DNA from: an uncultured Bacteroides sp.
GTDB lineage: Bacteria > Bacteroidota > Bacteroidia > Bacteroidales > Bacteroidaceae
Assembly (NCBI GenBank): GCA_937890825.1
Contig: CALADS010000059.1
Coordinates: forward strand, 1 to 7,881
Direction: 5' to 3'
DNA: 7,881 bases
Shown here piece by piece: positions 1 through 5,424 of the stretch (positions within the stretch are counted from its first letter, which is position 1; each line of letters starts with the position of its first letter). A program made the translations under genes and the position numbers. Under the pieces are notes generated by a model. That model was not told the origin of the DNA. It saw only the letters and a list, made by a program, of their open reading frames with translations, and searched no databases.

Positions 1-221
1 GCTACAGCATTCTGTCTTCATTGCAGCAGCCCGCTTTTTTCATTGCAGCAGCTTTTCTGTCTTCATTGCTACAGCCTGTCTTTTTTCATTGTTACAGCTT
101 TCTAAGCTCATTGCTACAGCATTCTGTCTTCATTGCAGCAGCCCGCTTTTTTCATTGCAGCAGCTTTCTAAGCTCATTTCAGCAGTTTTCTAAGCTCATT
201 GCTACAGCTTTCTGTCTTCAT
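1..221. repeat. Tandem array of 22-bp units, 3' of the exported-protein gene
   Basis: Ten head-to-tail units fill this stretch: 1-22, 23-44, 45-67, 68-90, 91-112, 113-134, 135-156, 157-178, 179-200 and 201-221. Eight are 22 bp or one base short, and two are 23 bp. On the plus strand most units begin GCWRCAGC and end TCATT, with a variable middle (CTGTCT, CTAAGC or CGCTTTTT). There is a higher-order layer: bases 1-55 are identical to 113-167, so a block of about 112 bp was itself duplicated. Read on the minus strand, the array begins 5 bases after the stop codon of the gene at 227-742, so it would form that mRNA's 3' end. Several units carry small potential RNA hairpins, such as AGCTT-TCT-AAGCT. 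The array is cut by the left edge, so its full length is unknown. There are no unique spacers, so it is not CRISPR. Confidence 0.93.
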
Positions 222-226
222 GCTGT

Positions 227-742
227 TTATCGCTGCTGCTGCACCTCTATCCTGAAGCCAAATGCCCCGTTGGCCGATTTCAGTTCAAAGGCTCCCTTGA
301 AGTCGTTTCGCTCCCAGGGCAGGGCAGCGGGGTTATACACCTTTCGGCCTTCCTTATTATATTGGCCATACGTGTGGATGCGCCAGCCGTTTTTCAGTCG
401 GAAACTGCCCATTTGCAGGGAGGTAGGGGTGCTTCCCCACATTCCGAAACTGCCGATGCCTCCGAATGCAGAGGCAGTAAAGATTCCCCCGTCTGAAAGA
501 CTTTGCGTATACAGCGTGCTGTTATCCAGCCGAAACAGCCGATTGTAATCCTTGCTGGCATCCGGCACTTCTAACCGATACTCCGAAAATCGGGGAGGAG
601 CCTGCAAATTCATCAAAGTCATATCTAGCAGGAATCCCCCAAAGCTTTTGGTGGCAGGCTGCCATTCTATGTTCTCTTCGTTTTGGGCATGAGCCGTGGC
701 CATTCCCAGCAGCCAGCAGATGGATATCAGCAGTTTTTTCAT
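227..742 (-). CDS. Hypothetical exported protein, 171 aa
   Basis: I do not recognise a family. The first 20 residues form a standard signal peptide: MKK, then a hydrophobic stretch (LLISICWLLGMA), ending THAQ. The mature protein of about 150 residues should therefore be periplasmic or surface-associated. It has no transmembrane segment after the signal. The middle is glycine-rich (GGIFTASAFGGIGSFGMWG) and the second half alternates polar and aromatic residues (GSFRLKNGWRIHTYGQYNKE, then ALPWERNDFKGAFELKS). This suggests beta structure, but that is inference. I start at the ATG at 742. An in-frame GTG two codons upstream (748) would add only Met-His before the MKK that normally opens a signal peptide. 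The gene diverges from fhs. A -7 like element (TATCTTTG, 776-783) lies about 35 bp upstream. The stop codon is followed almost directly by the 22-bp repeat array. Confidence 0.8.
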   Translation of the reverse strand: MKKLLISICWLLGMATAHAQNEENIEWQPATKSFGGFLLDMTLMNLQAPPRFSEYRLEVPDASKDYNRLFRLDNSTLYTQSLSDGGIFTASAFGGIGSFGMWGSTPTSLQMGSFRLKNGWRIHTYGQYNKEGRKVYNPAALPWERNDFKGAFELKSANGAFGFRIEVQQQR

Positions 743-775
743 GTGCACAGAGGTATTATGTCAATTAAGTACAGG

Positions 776-783
776 CAAAGATA
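776..783 (-). promoter_or_regulatory. Candidate -7 element of the exported-protein gene
   Basis: On the minus strand the bases read TATCTTTG, an exact match to the Bacteroides -7 consensus TAnnTTTG, 33 bp upstream of the ATG at 742. I see no good TTTG-type -33 element at 19-21 bp spacing (803-808), so only the -7 half is supported. Confidence 0.4.
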
Positions 784-792
784 GCGATTCTG

Positions 793-823
793 TATGAATT
801 CTAGTGTATTTTTAGTACTTTTG
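793..823 (+). promoter_or_regulatory. Candidate fhs promoter
   Basis: TACTTTTG at 816-823 matches the Bacteroides -7 consensus TAnnTTTG. TATG at 793-796, 19 bp upstream, is one base off the -33 consensus TTTG. Transcription would start near 828-832 and give an fhs leader of about 80 nt. The -33 region of this promoter lies against that of the divergent gene. Confidence 0.5.
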
Positions 824-839
824 CACCCTTTAAGGTATC

Positions 840-870
840 AGAAGCTGTTTTTATTTTTATCCCAGCTTCT
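840..870 (+). promoter_or_regulatory. Hairpin in the fhs leader
   Basis: AGAAGCTG (840-847) and CAGCTTCT (863-870) are perfect 8-bp complements separated by a 15-nt pyrimidine-rich loop. The hairpin falls in the predicted fhs leader, ending 42 nt before the ATG. No T-run follows the right arm, so it is not an ordinary terminator. It could affect mRNA stability or translation, but the sequence does not show which. Confidence 0.45.
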
Positions 871-912
871 CTATGTGCAACGATTAAAATCACTAGAAAA
901 AACGATAGAGAT

Positions 913-2583
913 ATGAAGTCCGACATTGAAATAGCTCGTAGCATCGAGTTGAAGAAAATCAAGCAAGTAGCAGAAAATATCGGAATCCCCAGAGAGGAAG
1001 TCGAAAATTATGGGCGCTATATAGCCAAAATACCCGAACACCTCATCGACGAAGAAAAGGTGAAGCAAAGTAATCTGATTCTGGTAACGGCCATTACGGC
1101 TACCAAAGCCGGAATCGGTAAGACTACGGTGTCCATTGGTCTGGCATTGGGGCTGAACAAAATCGGCAAGAAAGCGATTGTAGCCTTGCGCGAGCCCTCG
1201 TTGGGTCCCTGTTTCGGCATGAAGGGCGGCGCCGCAGGAGGTGGCTATGCACAGATATTGCCTATGGAGAAAATCAACCTGCATTTTACAGGCGATTTTC
1301 ATGCCATAACTTCGGCCCACAACATGATTTCGGCTTTGCTCGATAATTATATCTATCAGCATCAGGCAGAGGGATTTGCCCTGAAAGAGATAGTATGGAA
1401 GCGGGTACTCGACGTGAACGACCGCTCTCTGCGCAGCGTGGTTACCGGCTTGGGCCCTCGTACCAATGGAGTGACGCAGCAGTCGGGTTTCGACATTACT
1501 CCCGCCTCGGAGCTGATGGCTATTCTGTGTCTGTCTACAGATACCGACGACTTGCGTAGAAGACTGGAAAACATTATTTTAGGCTTCCAATACGATGGTA
1601 CGCCCTTTACCGTGAAAGATTTAGGAGTGGCAGGCGCCATTACCGTACTGCTGAAGGATGCGGTTCATCCGAACCTGGTGCAGACCACCGAAGGTACAGC
1701 AGCCTTTGTGCATGGCGGTCCGTTTGCCAACATCGCTCACGGCTGTAACTCGATATTGGCCACCAAGATGGCCATGACTTTCGGCGACTATGTAGTGACC
1801 GAAGCCGGATTCGGAGCCGACCTGGGTGCCGAGAAATTCTATAATATCAAATGCCGCAAAGCCGGATTGCAGCCCAAGCTTACCGTAATCGTGGCCACGG
1901 CGCAAGGATTGAAGATGCATGGAGGAGTGCCTCTGGACAGCATCAAGGAACCCAACATGGACGGACTGAAAGAAGGGTTCGGCAATCTGGACAAACACGT
2001 GCGAAATCTTCGCTCTTTCGGACAGACGGTGGTGGTGGCGTTCAACCGCTTTGCGGCCGACACCGACGAAGAGGTAGAGGCCATCCGACGCCATTGTGAA
2101 GACGAACTGCAGGTGGGCTTTGCCATCAATAATGCCTTTGCCCAGGGCGGCGAAGGGGCGGTAGATTTGGCCAATCTGGTGGTAGAAACCCTTGAAAACA
2201 AGCCTTCAGAGCCTTTACGCTTTACGTATGAAGAAGGCGATACCGTGGAGCAAAAGATAGAGAAAGTAGCTTGCCGTCTGTATGGCGCCAGCATGGTGAC
2301 CTATAGCAATGCTTCGCGTGCCAAGCTGAAAGCCATTGCTCAGATGGGTATTTCGCATTATCCTATCTGCATTGCCAAGACGCAGTATTCTTTCTCTGCC
2401 GACCCCAAGCTTTACGGAGCCGTAGATAATTTTGAATTCCACATCAAGGACATTGTGGTGAACAACGGTGCCGAGATGCTGGTAGTGATAGCAGGCGAAA
2501 TCTTGCGTATGCCGGGCTTGCCGAAGGTGCCGCAGGCCGAGAAAATTGACATCATTGACGGATTTATTGAAGGACTGTCTTAA
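913..2583 (+). CDS. fhs: Formate--tetrahydrofolate ligase (10-formyl-THF synthetase)
   Basis: Cytoplasmic enzyme that joins formate to tetrahydrofolate using ATP, giving 10-formyl-THF for purine synthesis and, after further steps, for serine/glycine interconversion. The 556-aa product is full length for the family. Visible motifs: the P-loop-like ATP site TATKAGIGKTT at residues 62-72; REPSLGPCFGMKGGAAGGGY at 93-112; FTGDFHAITSAHN from about 125; GFGADLGAEKF in the middle; and PICIAKTQYSFS near the C-terminus. The segment at 97-104 reads LGPCFGMK where many relatives have LGPVFGIK, a mild variation. The ATG at 913 gives the usual family N-terminus. Its upstream region (aaaaaacgatagag) has no strong Shine-Dalgarno, which is normal in Bacteroides. 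The gene is alone on the plus strand and converges with glyA, its functional partner in one-carbon metabolism. Confidence 0.97.
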   Translation: MKSDIEIARSIELKKIKQVAENIGIPREEVENYGRYIAKIPEHLIDEEKVKQSNLILVTAITATKAGIGKTTVSIGLALGLNKIGKKAIVALREPSLGPCFGMKGGAAGGGYAQILPMEKINLHFTGDFHAITSAHNMISALLDNYIYQHQAEGFALKEIVWKRVLDVNDRSLRSVVTGLGPRTNGVTQQSGFDITPASELMAILCLSTDTDDLRRRLENIILGFQYDGTPFTVKDLGVAGAITVLLKDAVHPNLVQTTEGTAAFVHGGPFANIAHGCNSILATKMAMTFGDYVVTEAGFGADLGAEKFYNIKCRKAGLQPKLTVIVATAQGLKMHGGVPLDSIKEPNMDGLKEGFGNLDKHVRNLRSFGQTVVVAFNRFAADTDEEVEAIRRHCEDELQVGFAINNAFAQGGEGAVDLANLVVETLENKPSEPLRFTYEEGDTVEQKIEKVACRLYGASMVTYSNASRAKLKAIAQMGISHYPICIAKTQYSFSADPKLYGAVDNFEFHIKDIVVNNGAEMLVVIAGEILRMPGLPKVPQAEKIDIIDGFIEGLS

Positions 2584-2593
2584 AAAAGAGTAG

Positions 2594-2627
2594 TTTATAC
2601 GCTTTGTCGCCCCGTTTGCTATCTTTG
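2594..2627 (+). promoter_or_regulatory. Candidate promoter downstream of fhs
   Basis: TATCTTTG at 2620-2627 is an exact TAnnTTTG -7 element. TTTA at 2594-2597 could serve as a weak -33, at a spacing of 22 bp, one more than usual. No protein gene on the plus strand follows. The next plus-strand structure is the hairpin and terminator of the small RNA candidate. Confidence 0.4.
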
Positions 2628-2630
2628 CCT

Positions 2631-2753
2631 ACAGCATAGCACAAGGCTATGGTTCTGTATTTATCGGATGTGGGAGATTGTAAAATTTTAGGCAGTGAGG
2701 CTGTTTATTTCTTATTTCTACTTTAGAGATAAGGAATAGACAGCTTCTTTTTT
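2631..2753 (+). ncRNA. Candidate small RNA, about 123 nt, between fhs and glyA
   Basis: Three pieces line up as an independent transcription unit. A -7 element TATCTTTG ends at 2627, so transcription should begin within a few bases. At 2631 a 5' stem-loop starts: ACAG (2631-2634) pairs with CTGT (2655-2658), and CATAGC (2635-2640) pairs with GCTATG (2646-2651), with a 5-nt loop and a 3-nt bulge. After a mostly single-stranded middle (2659-2696, containing the palindrome TAAAATTTTA at 2681-2690) comes a 24-bp hairpin followed by six T residues. I do not recognise a known family: there is no SRP-RNA-like, tmRNA-like or RNase P-like core, and no open frame of note. The alternative is that this is simply the fhs 3' untranslated region with its terminator. 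A processed fhs 3' end could also yield a stable fragment. Confidence 0.4.
2697..2753 (+). terminator. Long intrinsic terminator downstream of fhs
   Basis: The left arm 2697-2720 and right arm 2724-2747 pair over 24 positions around a 3-nt loop (CTT). The only four deviations are all G-U wobbles, so the RNA stem is uninterrupted. TTTTTT (2748-2753) follows directly. The orientation is plus strand only; no T-run flanks it on the minus strand. It ends transcription from fhs and/or from the candidate small RNA promoter. Confidence 0.85.
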
Positions 2754-2831
2754 GTTTTCCGGAGAAGGAGGGCAAAGCGCTCCCTTCTTTCCACCTTCTT
2801 CCGTTTCGCAGGGGGGTGCCCATTTTCATTT

Positions 2832-2945
2832 GTCAGTTCGTCAGTTCGTCAGTTCGTCAGTTTCATCAGTTTCATTTTCATTCGTCAGTTCGTCAGTTTG
2901 TCAGTTCGTCTTGCCCCATTTTTCATTTGTCAGTTCGTCAGTTCG
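2832..2945 (+). repeat. Octamer repeat array (GTCAGTTC/T)
   Basis: Nine good copies of the 8-bp unit GTCAGTTY occur in three blocks: 2832-2863 (four copies, followed by a degenerate CATCAGTTT), 2884-2907 (three) and 2930-2945 (two). Between blocks lie short CATTTTCATT-type spacers, which also recur. The array lies between the fhs-side terminator and the glyA terminator, in non-coding DNA. Reading frames through it give low-complexity SSVRQFVSS-like peptides and are not genes. The same octamer occurs inverted at 7748-7779. Confidence 0.9.
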
Positions 2946-2956
2946 TCTGAAAACGT

Positions 2957-2984
2957 AAAAAGCCCTGATGCAGATCGGCTCTTT
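2957..2984 (-). terminator. Probable glyA terminator
   Basis: On the minus strand AAAGAGCC (2984-2977) pairs with GGCTTTTT (2964-2957) over 8 bp with one G-U pair. A small inner GAT/ATC stem closes the loop, and the right arm ends in a run of five T. It lies about 100 nt after the glyA stop codon. A weaker hairpin before a six-T run sits closer to glyA (about 3033-3070), so the actual end is not certain. Confidence 0.55.
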
Positions 2985-3083
2985 CCTCTTATGAAACATA
3001 AAGGACGACATTCCCATCAGCGCCAGGGCACCGTAAAAAATCCCTTCCGCACTCTGCGTGGCGGGCAGGTATTAATTATTTTT

Positions 3084-4364
3084 TCAATACGCAAAAATCG
3101 GATAATTCTTCATCAGCTCGTTCACGTGAGCGCGTACTTCAGCGATGACAGCCTCGTTGTCTACGTTCGACAGCACCTTCTCTATCATCTCAGCGATTTC
3201 CACCATCAAGTCCTCCTTGGCACCGCGAGTAGTGATGGCTGGAGTACCCAGACGGATACCCGAAGTCTGGAAAGCCGAACGGCTGTCGAAAGGCACCATG
3301 TTTTTGTTTACCGTAATGTCGGCCGAAACCAATGCTTTTTCAGCCACCTTACCCGTGAGGTCGGGATACTTACTGCGCAGATCCACCAGCATGGAGTGAT
3401 TATCCGTACCGCCCGATACGATGGTAAATCCGCGTGCCATGAGTGCGTCGGCCAGTGCAGCCGCATTCTTTTTTACCTGCAGGGCATATTCCTTCCATTC
3501 CGGTTGCAGAATTTCGCTGAAAGCCACCGCCTTGGCAGCGATTACATGCTCTAGCGGTCCGCCCTGTATGCCGGGGAACACGGCCGAGTCTAGCAGTTGC
3601 GACATCATTTTTATTTCACCCTTCGGAGTTTTCTTGCCCCAGGGGTTGGGGAAATCCTTGCCCATCAGAATGATACCACCGCGCGGACCTCTCAGCGTCT
3701 TGTGCGTGGTAGAGGTTACGATGTGTGCATATTTCACCGGATTATCCAGCAGTCCGGCAGCAATCAATCCTGCAGGATGCGCCATGTCGATCATCAAGAT
3801 AGCTCCCACCTTGTCGGCTATCTCGCGCATGCGCTTGTAGTCCCATTCACGAGAGTAGGCCGAGCCGCCGCCGATAATCAGTTTCGGCTGTTCTCTCAGA
3901 GCCACTTCCTCCATCTGGTCGTAATCCACGCGTCCGGTTTCCTGATTCAGATTATATTCGCAAGGAGTGTAGATGATTCCCGAGGTATTTACCAGCGAGC
4001 CGTGCGACAAGTGTCCGCCGTGTGCCAGGTTCAGCCCCATGAATTTATCGCCGGGGTTCAGCACAGCCAGGAATACGGCAGCATTGGCCTGCGCGCCAGA
4101 GTGTGGTTGCACGTTGGCCCATTCGGCACCAAATATCTGTTTGATGCGGTCTATGGCCAGCTGTTCGCTTTGGTCCACCACCTCGCAGCCTCCGTAGTAT
4201 CGTTTGCCCGGATACCCTTCGGCATATTTATTCGTCATGCACGAGCCCATGGCCTGCATTACCTGTTCACTGACAAAGTTTTCAGAAGCAATCAGCTCGA
4301 TGCCTTTCAGTTGTCTTTGGTGTTCTTTTTCGATGAGATCGAAAATCAAATCATCTCTTTTCAT
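3084..4364 (-). CDS. glyA: Serine hydroxymethyltransferase
   Basis: Cytoplasmic PLP enzyme that converts serine plus THF into glycine plus 5,10-methylene-THF, the main source of one-carbon units and of glycine. The product is 426 aa, full length. Visible motifs: ELIASENF (23-30), EGYPGKRYYGG (49-59), the HSGAQAN cofactor region (88-94), the PLP-pyridine Asp193 and His196 in MIDMAHPAGLIAAGL, and the Schiff-base lysine Lys222 in TSTTHKTLRGPRGG. The C-terminal domain carries SGIRLGTPAITTRG. The start is the ATG at 4364 (MKRDDLIF). The frame stays open upstream to 4415, but the extra residues (MITGLQCL...) do not belong to the family and would lie in the leader. A -7 element at 4465-4472 suggests its own promoter, separate from the pyr cluster upstream. 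Confidence 0.97.
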   Translation of the reverse strand: MKRDDLIFDLIEKEHQRQLKGIELIASENFVSEQVMQAMGSCMTNKYAEGYPGKRYYGGCEVVDQSEQLAIDRIKQIFGAEWANVQPHSGAQANAAVFLAVLNPGDKFMGLNLAHGGHLSHGSLVNTSGIIYTPCEYNLNQETGRVDYDQMEEVALREQPKLIIGGGSAYSREWDYKRMREIADKVGAILMIDMAHPAGLIAAGLLDNPVKYAHIVTSTTHKTLRGPRGGIILMGKDFPNPWGKKTPKGEIKMMSQLLDSAVFPGIQGGPLEHVIAAKAVAFSEILQPEWKEYALQVKKNAAALADALMARGFTIVSGGTDNHSMLVDLRSKYPDLTGKVAEKALVSADITVNKNMVPFDSRSAFQTSGIRLGTPAITTRGAKEDLMVEIAEMIEKVLSNVDNEAVIAEVRAHVNELMKNYPIFAY

Positions 4365-4431
4365 GTTTACACTAATTATTATATTTAAGATTAGGCACTG
4401 TAGGCCTGTTATCACATGTGTCTTCTATTTT

Positions 4432-4448
4432 CCTTTCCATGGGAAAGG
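4432..4448. promoter_or_regulatory. Perfect 17-bp inverted repeat in the glyA leader
   Basis: CCTTTCCATGGGAAAGG consists of two 7-bp arms around ATG. It lies 17-33 bp downstream of the predicted -7 element of glyA, inside the leader, about 68 bp before the start codon. It could be an operator for a repressor or an RNA hairpin. Two more short palindromes follow toward the gene: CACATGTG (4413-4420) and AGGCCT (4402-4407). No known riboswitch is recognised. Confidence 0.5.
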
Positions 4449-4464
4449 CTACTTTGTATTTCTG

Positions 4465-4472
4465 CAAATATA
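4465..4472 (-). promoter_or_regulatory. Candidate glyA promoter (-7 element)
   Basis: On the minus strand the bases read TATATTTG, matching TAnnTTTG exactly. The -33 region (4492-4497) has no TTTG, only TGAC, so the match is half supported. Initiation near 4458-4461 would give a leader of about 95 nt. Confidence 0.45.
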
Positions 4473-4515
4473 GGGTAAATATTTGAATAAATGTCAGCTT
4501 TACGGCGTATTTTCC

Positions 4516-4567
4516 TTTCAGAAAAACATTTCAGAAAAATATTTCAGAAAAATATTTCAGAAAAACA
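4516..4567. repeat. Four tandem 13-bp repeats spanning the PorT-family stop codon
   Basis: Four consecutive copies of TTTCAGAAAAAYA occupy 4516-4528, 4529-4541, 4542-4554 and 4555-4567. They differ only at the Y position (C, T, T, C). On the minus strand the rightmost copy contains the last two Phe codons and TGA stop of the barrel protein; the other three lie just downstream. Each copy carries TTTTTCTGA, but because 13 is not a multiple of 3 the stops fall in different frames. Confidence 0.95.
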
Positions 4568-5396
4568 TTCCCAGCGAAAAACTCAATACATTGTCGCGTC
4601 GGTGAAAATGCATACCCTTGCCCGCTTCCTGTGTCTGCAGGGTACCGTCGTGGGCCGGTATCACGTAGGCTATGCGCTTCGAGATATTGTGCAGTCCGAT
4701 GTCGTAGCGGAAGTCGAAGAATACCTTCGAGATGGTGACTGCCACCCCGAACGTGGCGCTCAGGTTGAATCGTCGTAGCGTCTCGCGGATATTATCCTGG
4801 TCGAAATTATTGAAGCTCACCTCGCTCTGCCCGGTGAGCAGGCATCGCAGTTTGGGCCCGGCAAATACGCCCAGGCTGTAGGGTCCGCTTTTAATGAAGT
4901 TATAGCCGTAGATTACGGGTATGTCGATGCTGTGAAGCGACGAGGTAATCGACGCCTGTTCGGGCATCCAATGTTCGGGCGCCCCCTCGGGCTGCGGTTT
5001 ATCGAAAGTGATATCACAGCGGTTCACATTGTACGAAATCTCCGGCTGCAGGTAATGCCGTCCGAAGTTTATCCGCATAAAGGCCGCCCCGAAGTATCCG
5101 ATTTTATAGTTATTCTGCACCTCGTCTACGGGCACCCCGTTCACCTTGAAGTGCGGAATCAGAAACAGCGAAGCCGTAAATCCGCCCTTTATACCATAGT
5201 TCACCGTCACTCGTGGTCGTTTGGCAGGCCGCGTTTCCGCCTTTGTCTGTTCGCCCACCAGCTGCCCCTTCACATCCCATTGCCGCTGCCCCACGGCCTG
5301 TTGCAGCCCCAGCGAGTCGGTGGGTTGCTGTGCATACATTGCCAGGCATCCCCATAGGCACAAGCCCGTCCAGCCTAATCGTCGTTTCACGTCCAT
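4557..5396 (-). CDS. PorT-family outer-membrane beta-barrel protein
   Basis: A 279-aa exported protein. Residues 1-22 look like a signal peptide (MDVKRR, then a hydrophobic Trp/Leu/Cys-rich core ending MYA before QQ). Residues 23-60 are a polar, Gln/Lys-rich linker. From about residue 63 to the end the sequence shows alternating strands typical of small Bacteroidetes barrels of the PorT/OMP_b-brl_2 type: VNYGIKGGFTASLF, GYFGAAFMRINFGRHYLQPEISYN, HSIDIPVIYGYNF, YSLGVFAGPKLRCLLTG, and a final LSFSLGMFF. The C-terminal Phe is the usual BAM recognition feature. No substrate can be named. The gene starts 28 bp after the flavin reductase stop and is probably cotranscribed with it. Its last codons lie inside a 13-bp tandem repeat. 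PorT family membership comes from pattern; the function is unknown. Confidence 0.82.
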   Translation of the reverse strand: MDVKRRLGWTGLCLWGCLAMYAQQPTDSLGLQQAVGQRQWDVKGQLVGEQTKAETRPAKRPRVTVNYGIKGGFTASLFLIPHFKVNGVPVDEVQNNYKIGYFGAAFMRINFGRHYLQPEISYNVNRCDITFDKPQPEGAPEHWMPEQASITSSLHSIDIPVIYGYNFIKSGPYSLGVFAGPKLRCLLTGQSEVSFNNFDQDNIRETLRRFNLSATFGVAVTISKVFFDFRYDIGLHNISKRIAYVIPAHDGTLQTQEAGKGMHFHRRDNVLSFSLGMFF

Positions 5397-5424
5397 ATCC
5401 TCGGTCTATACAGTCTCTACGTGG

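Noticed and set aside
1..221. CRISPR-like array
   Set aside because: The units are contiguous 22-bp repeats with no unique spacers and no cas genes nearby.
21..548. Plus-strand 175-aa open frame
   Set aside because: It is made of the tandem repeat plus the antisense of the exported-protein gene, with low-complexity sequence and no domain.
2631..2753. Known RNA identity (SRP RNA, 6S RNA, tmRNA)
   Set aside because: The GGAAGCAGC-type SRP loop is missing, the length and shape do not fit 6S, and there is no tRNA-like acceptor end.
2647..2829. Minus-strand 60-aa frame antisense to the small RNA region
   Set aside because: It covers the long terminator hairpin, and the protein sequence has no domain or signal.
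3597..4388. Plus-strand 263-aa open frame, and the 2898-3554 frame
   Set aside because: Both lie antisense to glyA, whose motifs are unmistakable. The long open frames are a side effect of its codon use.
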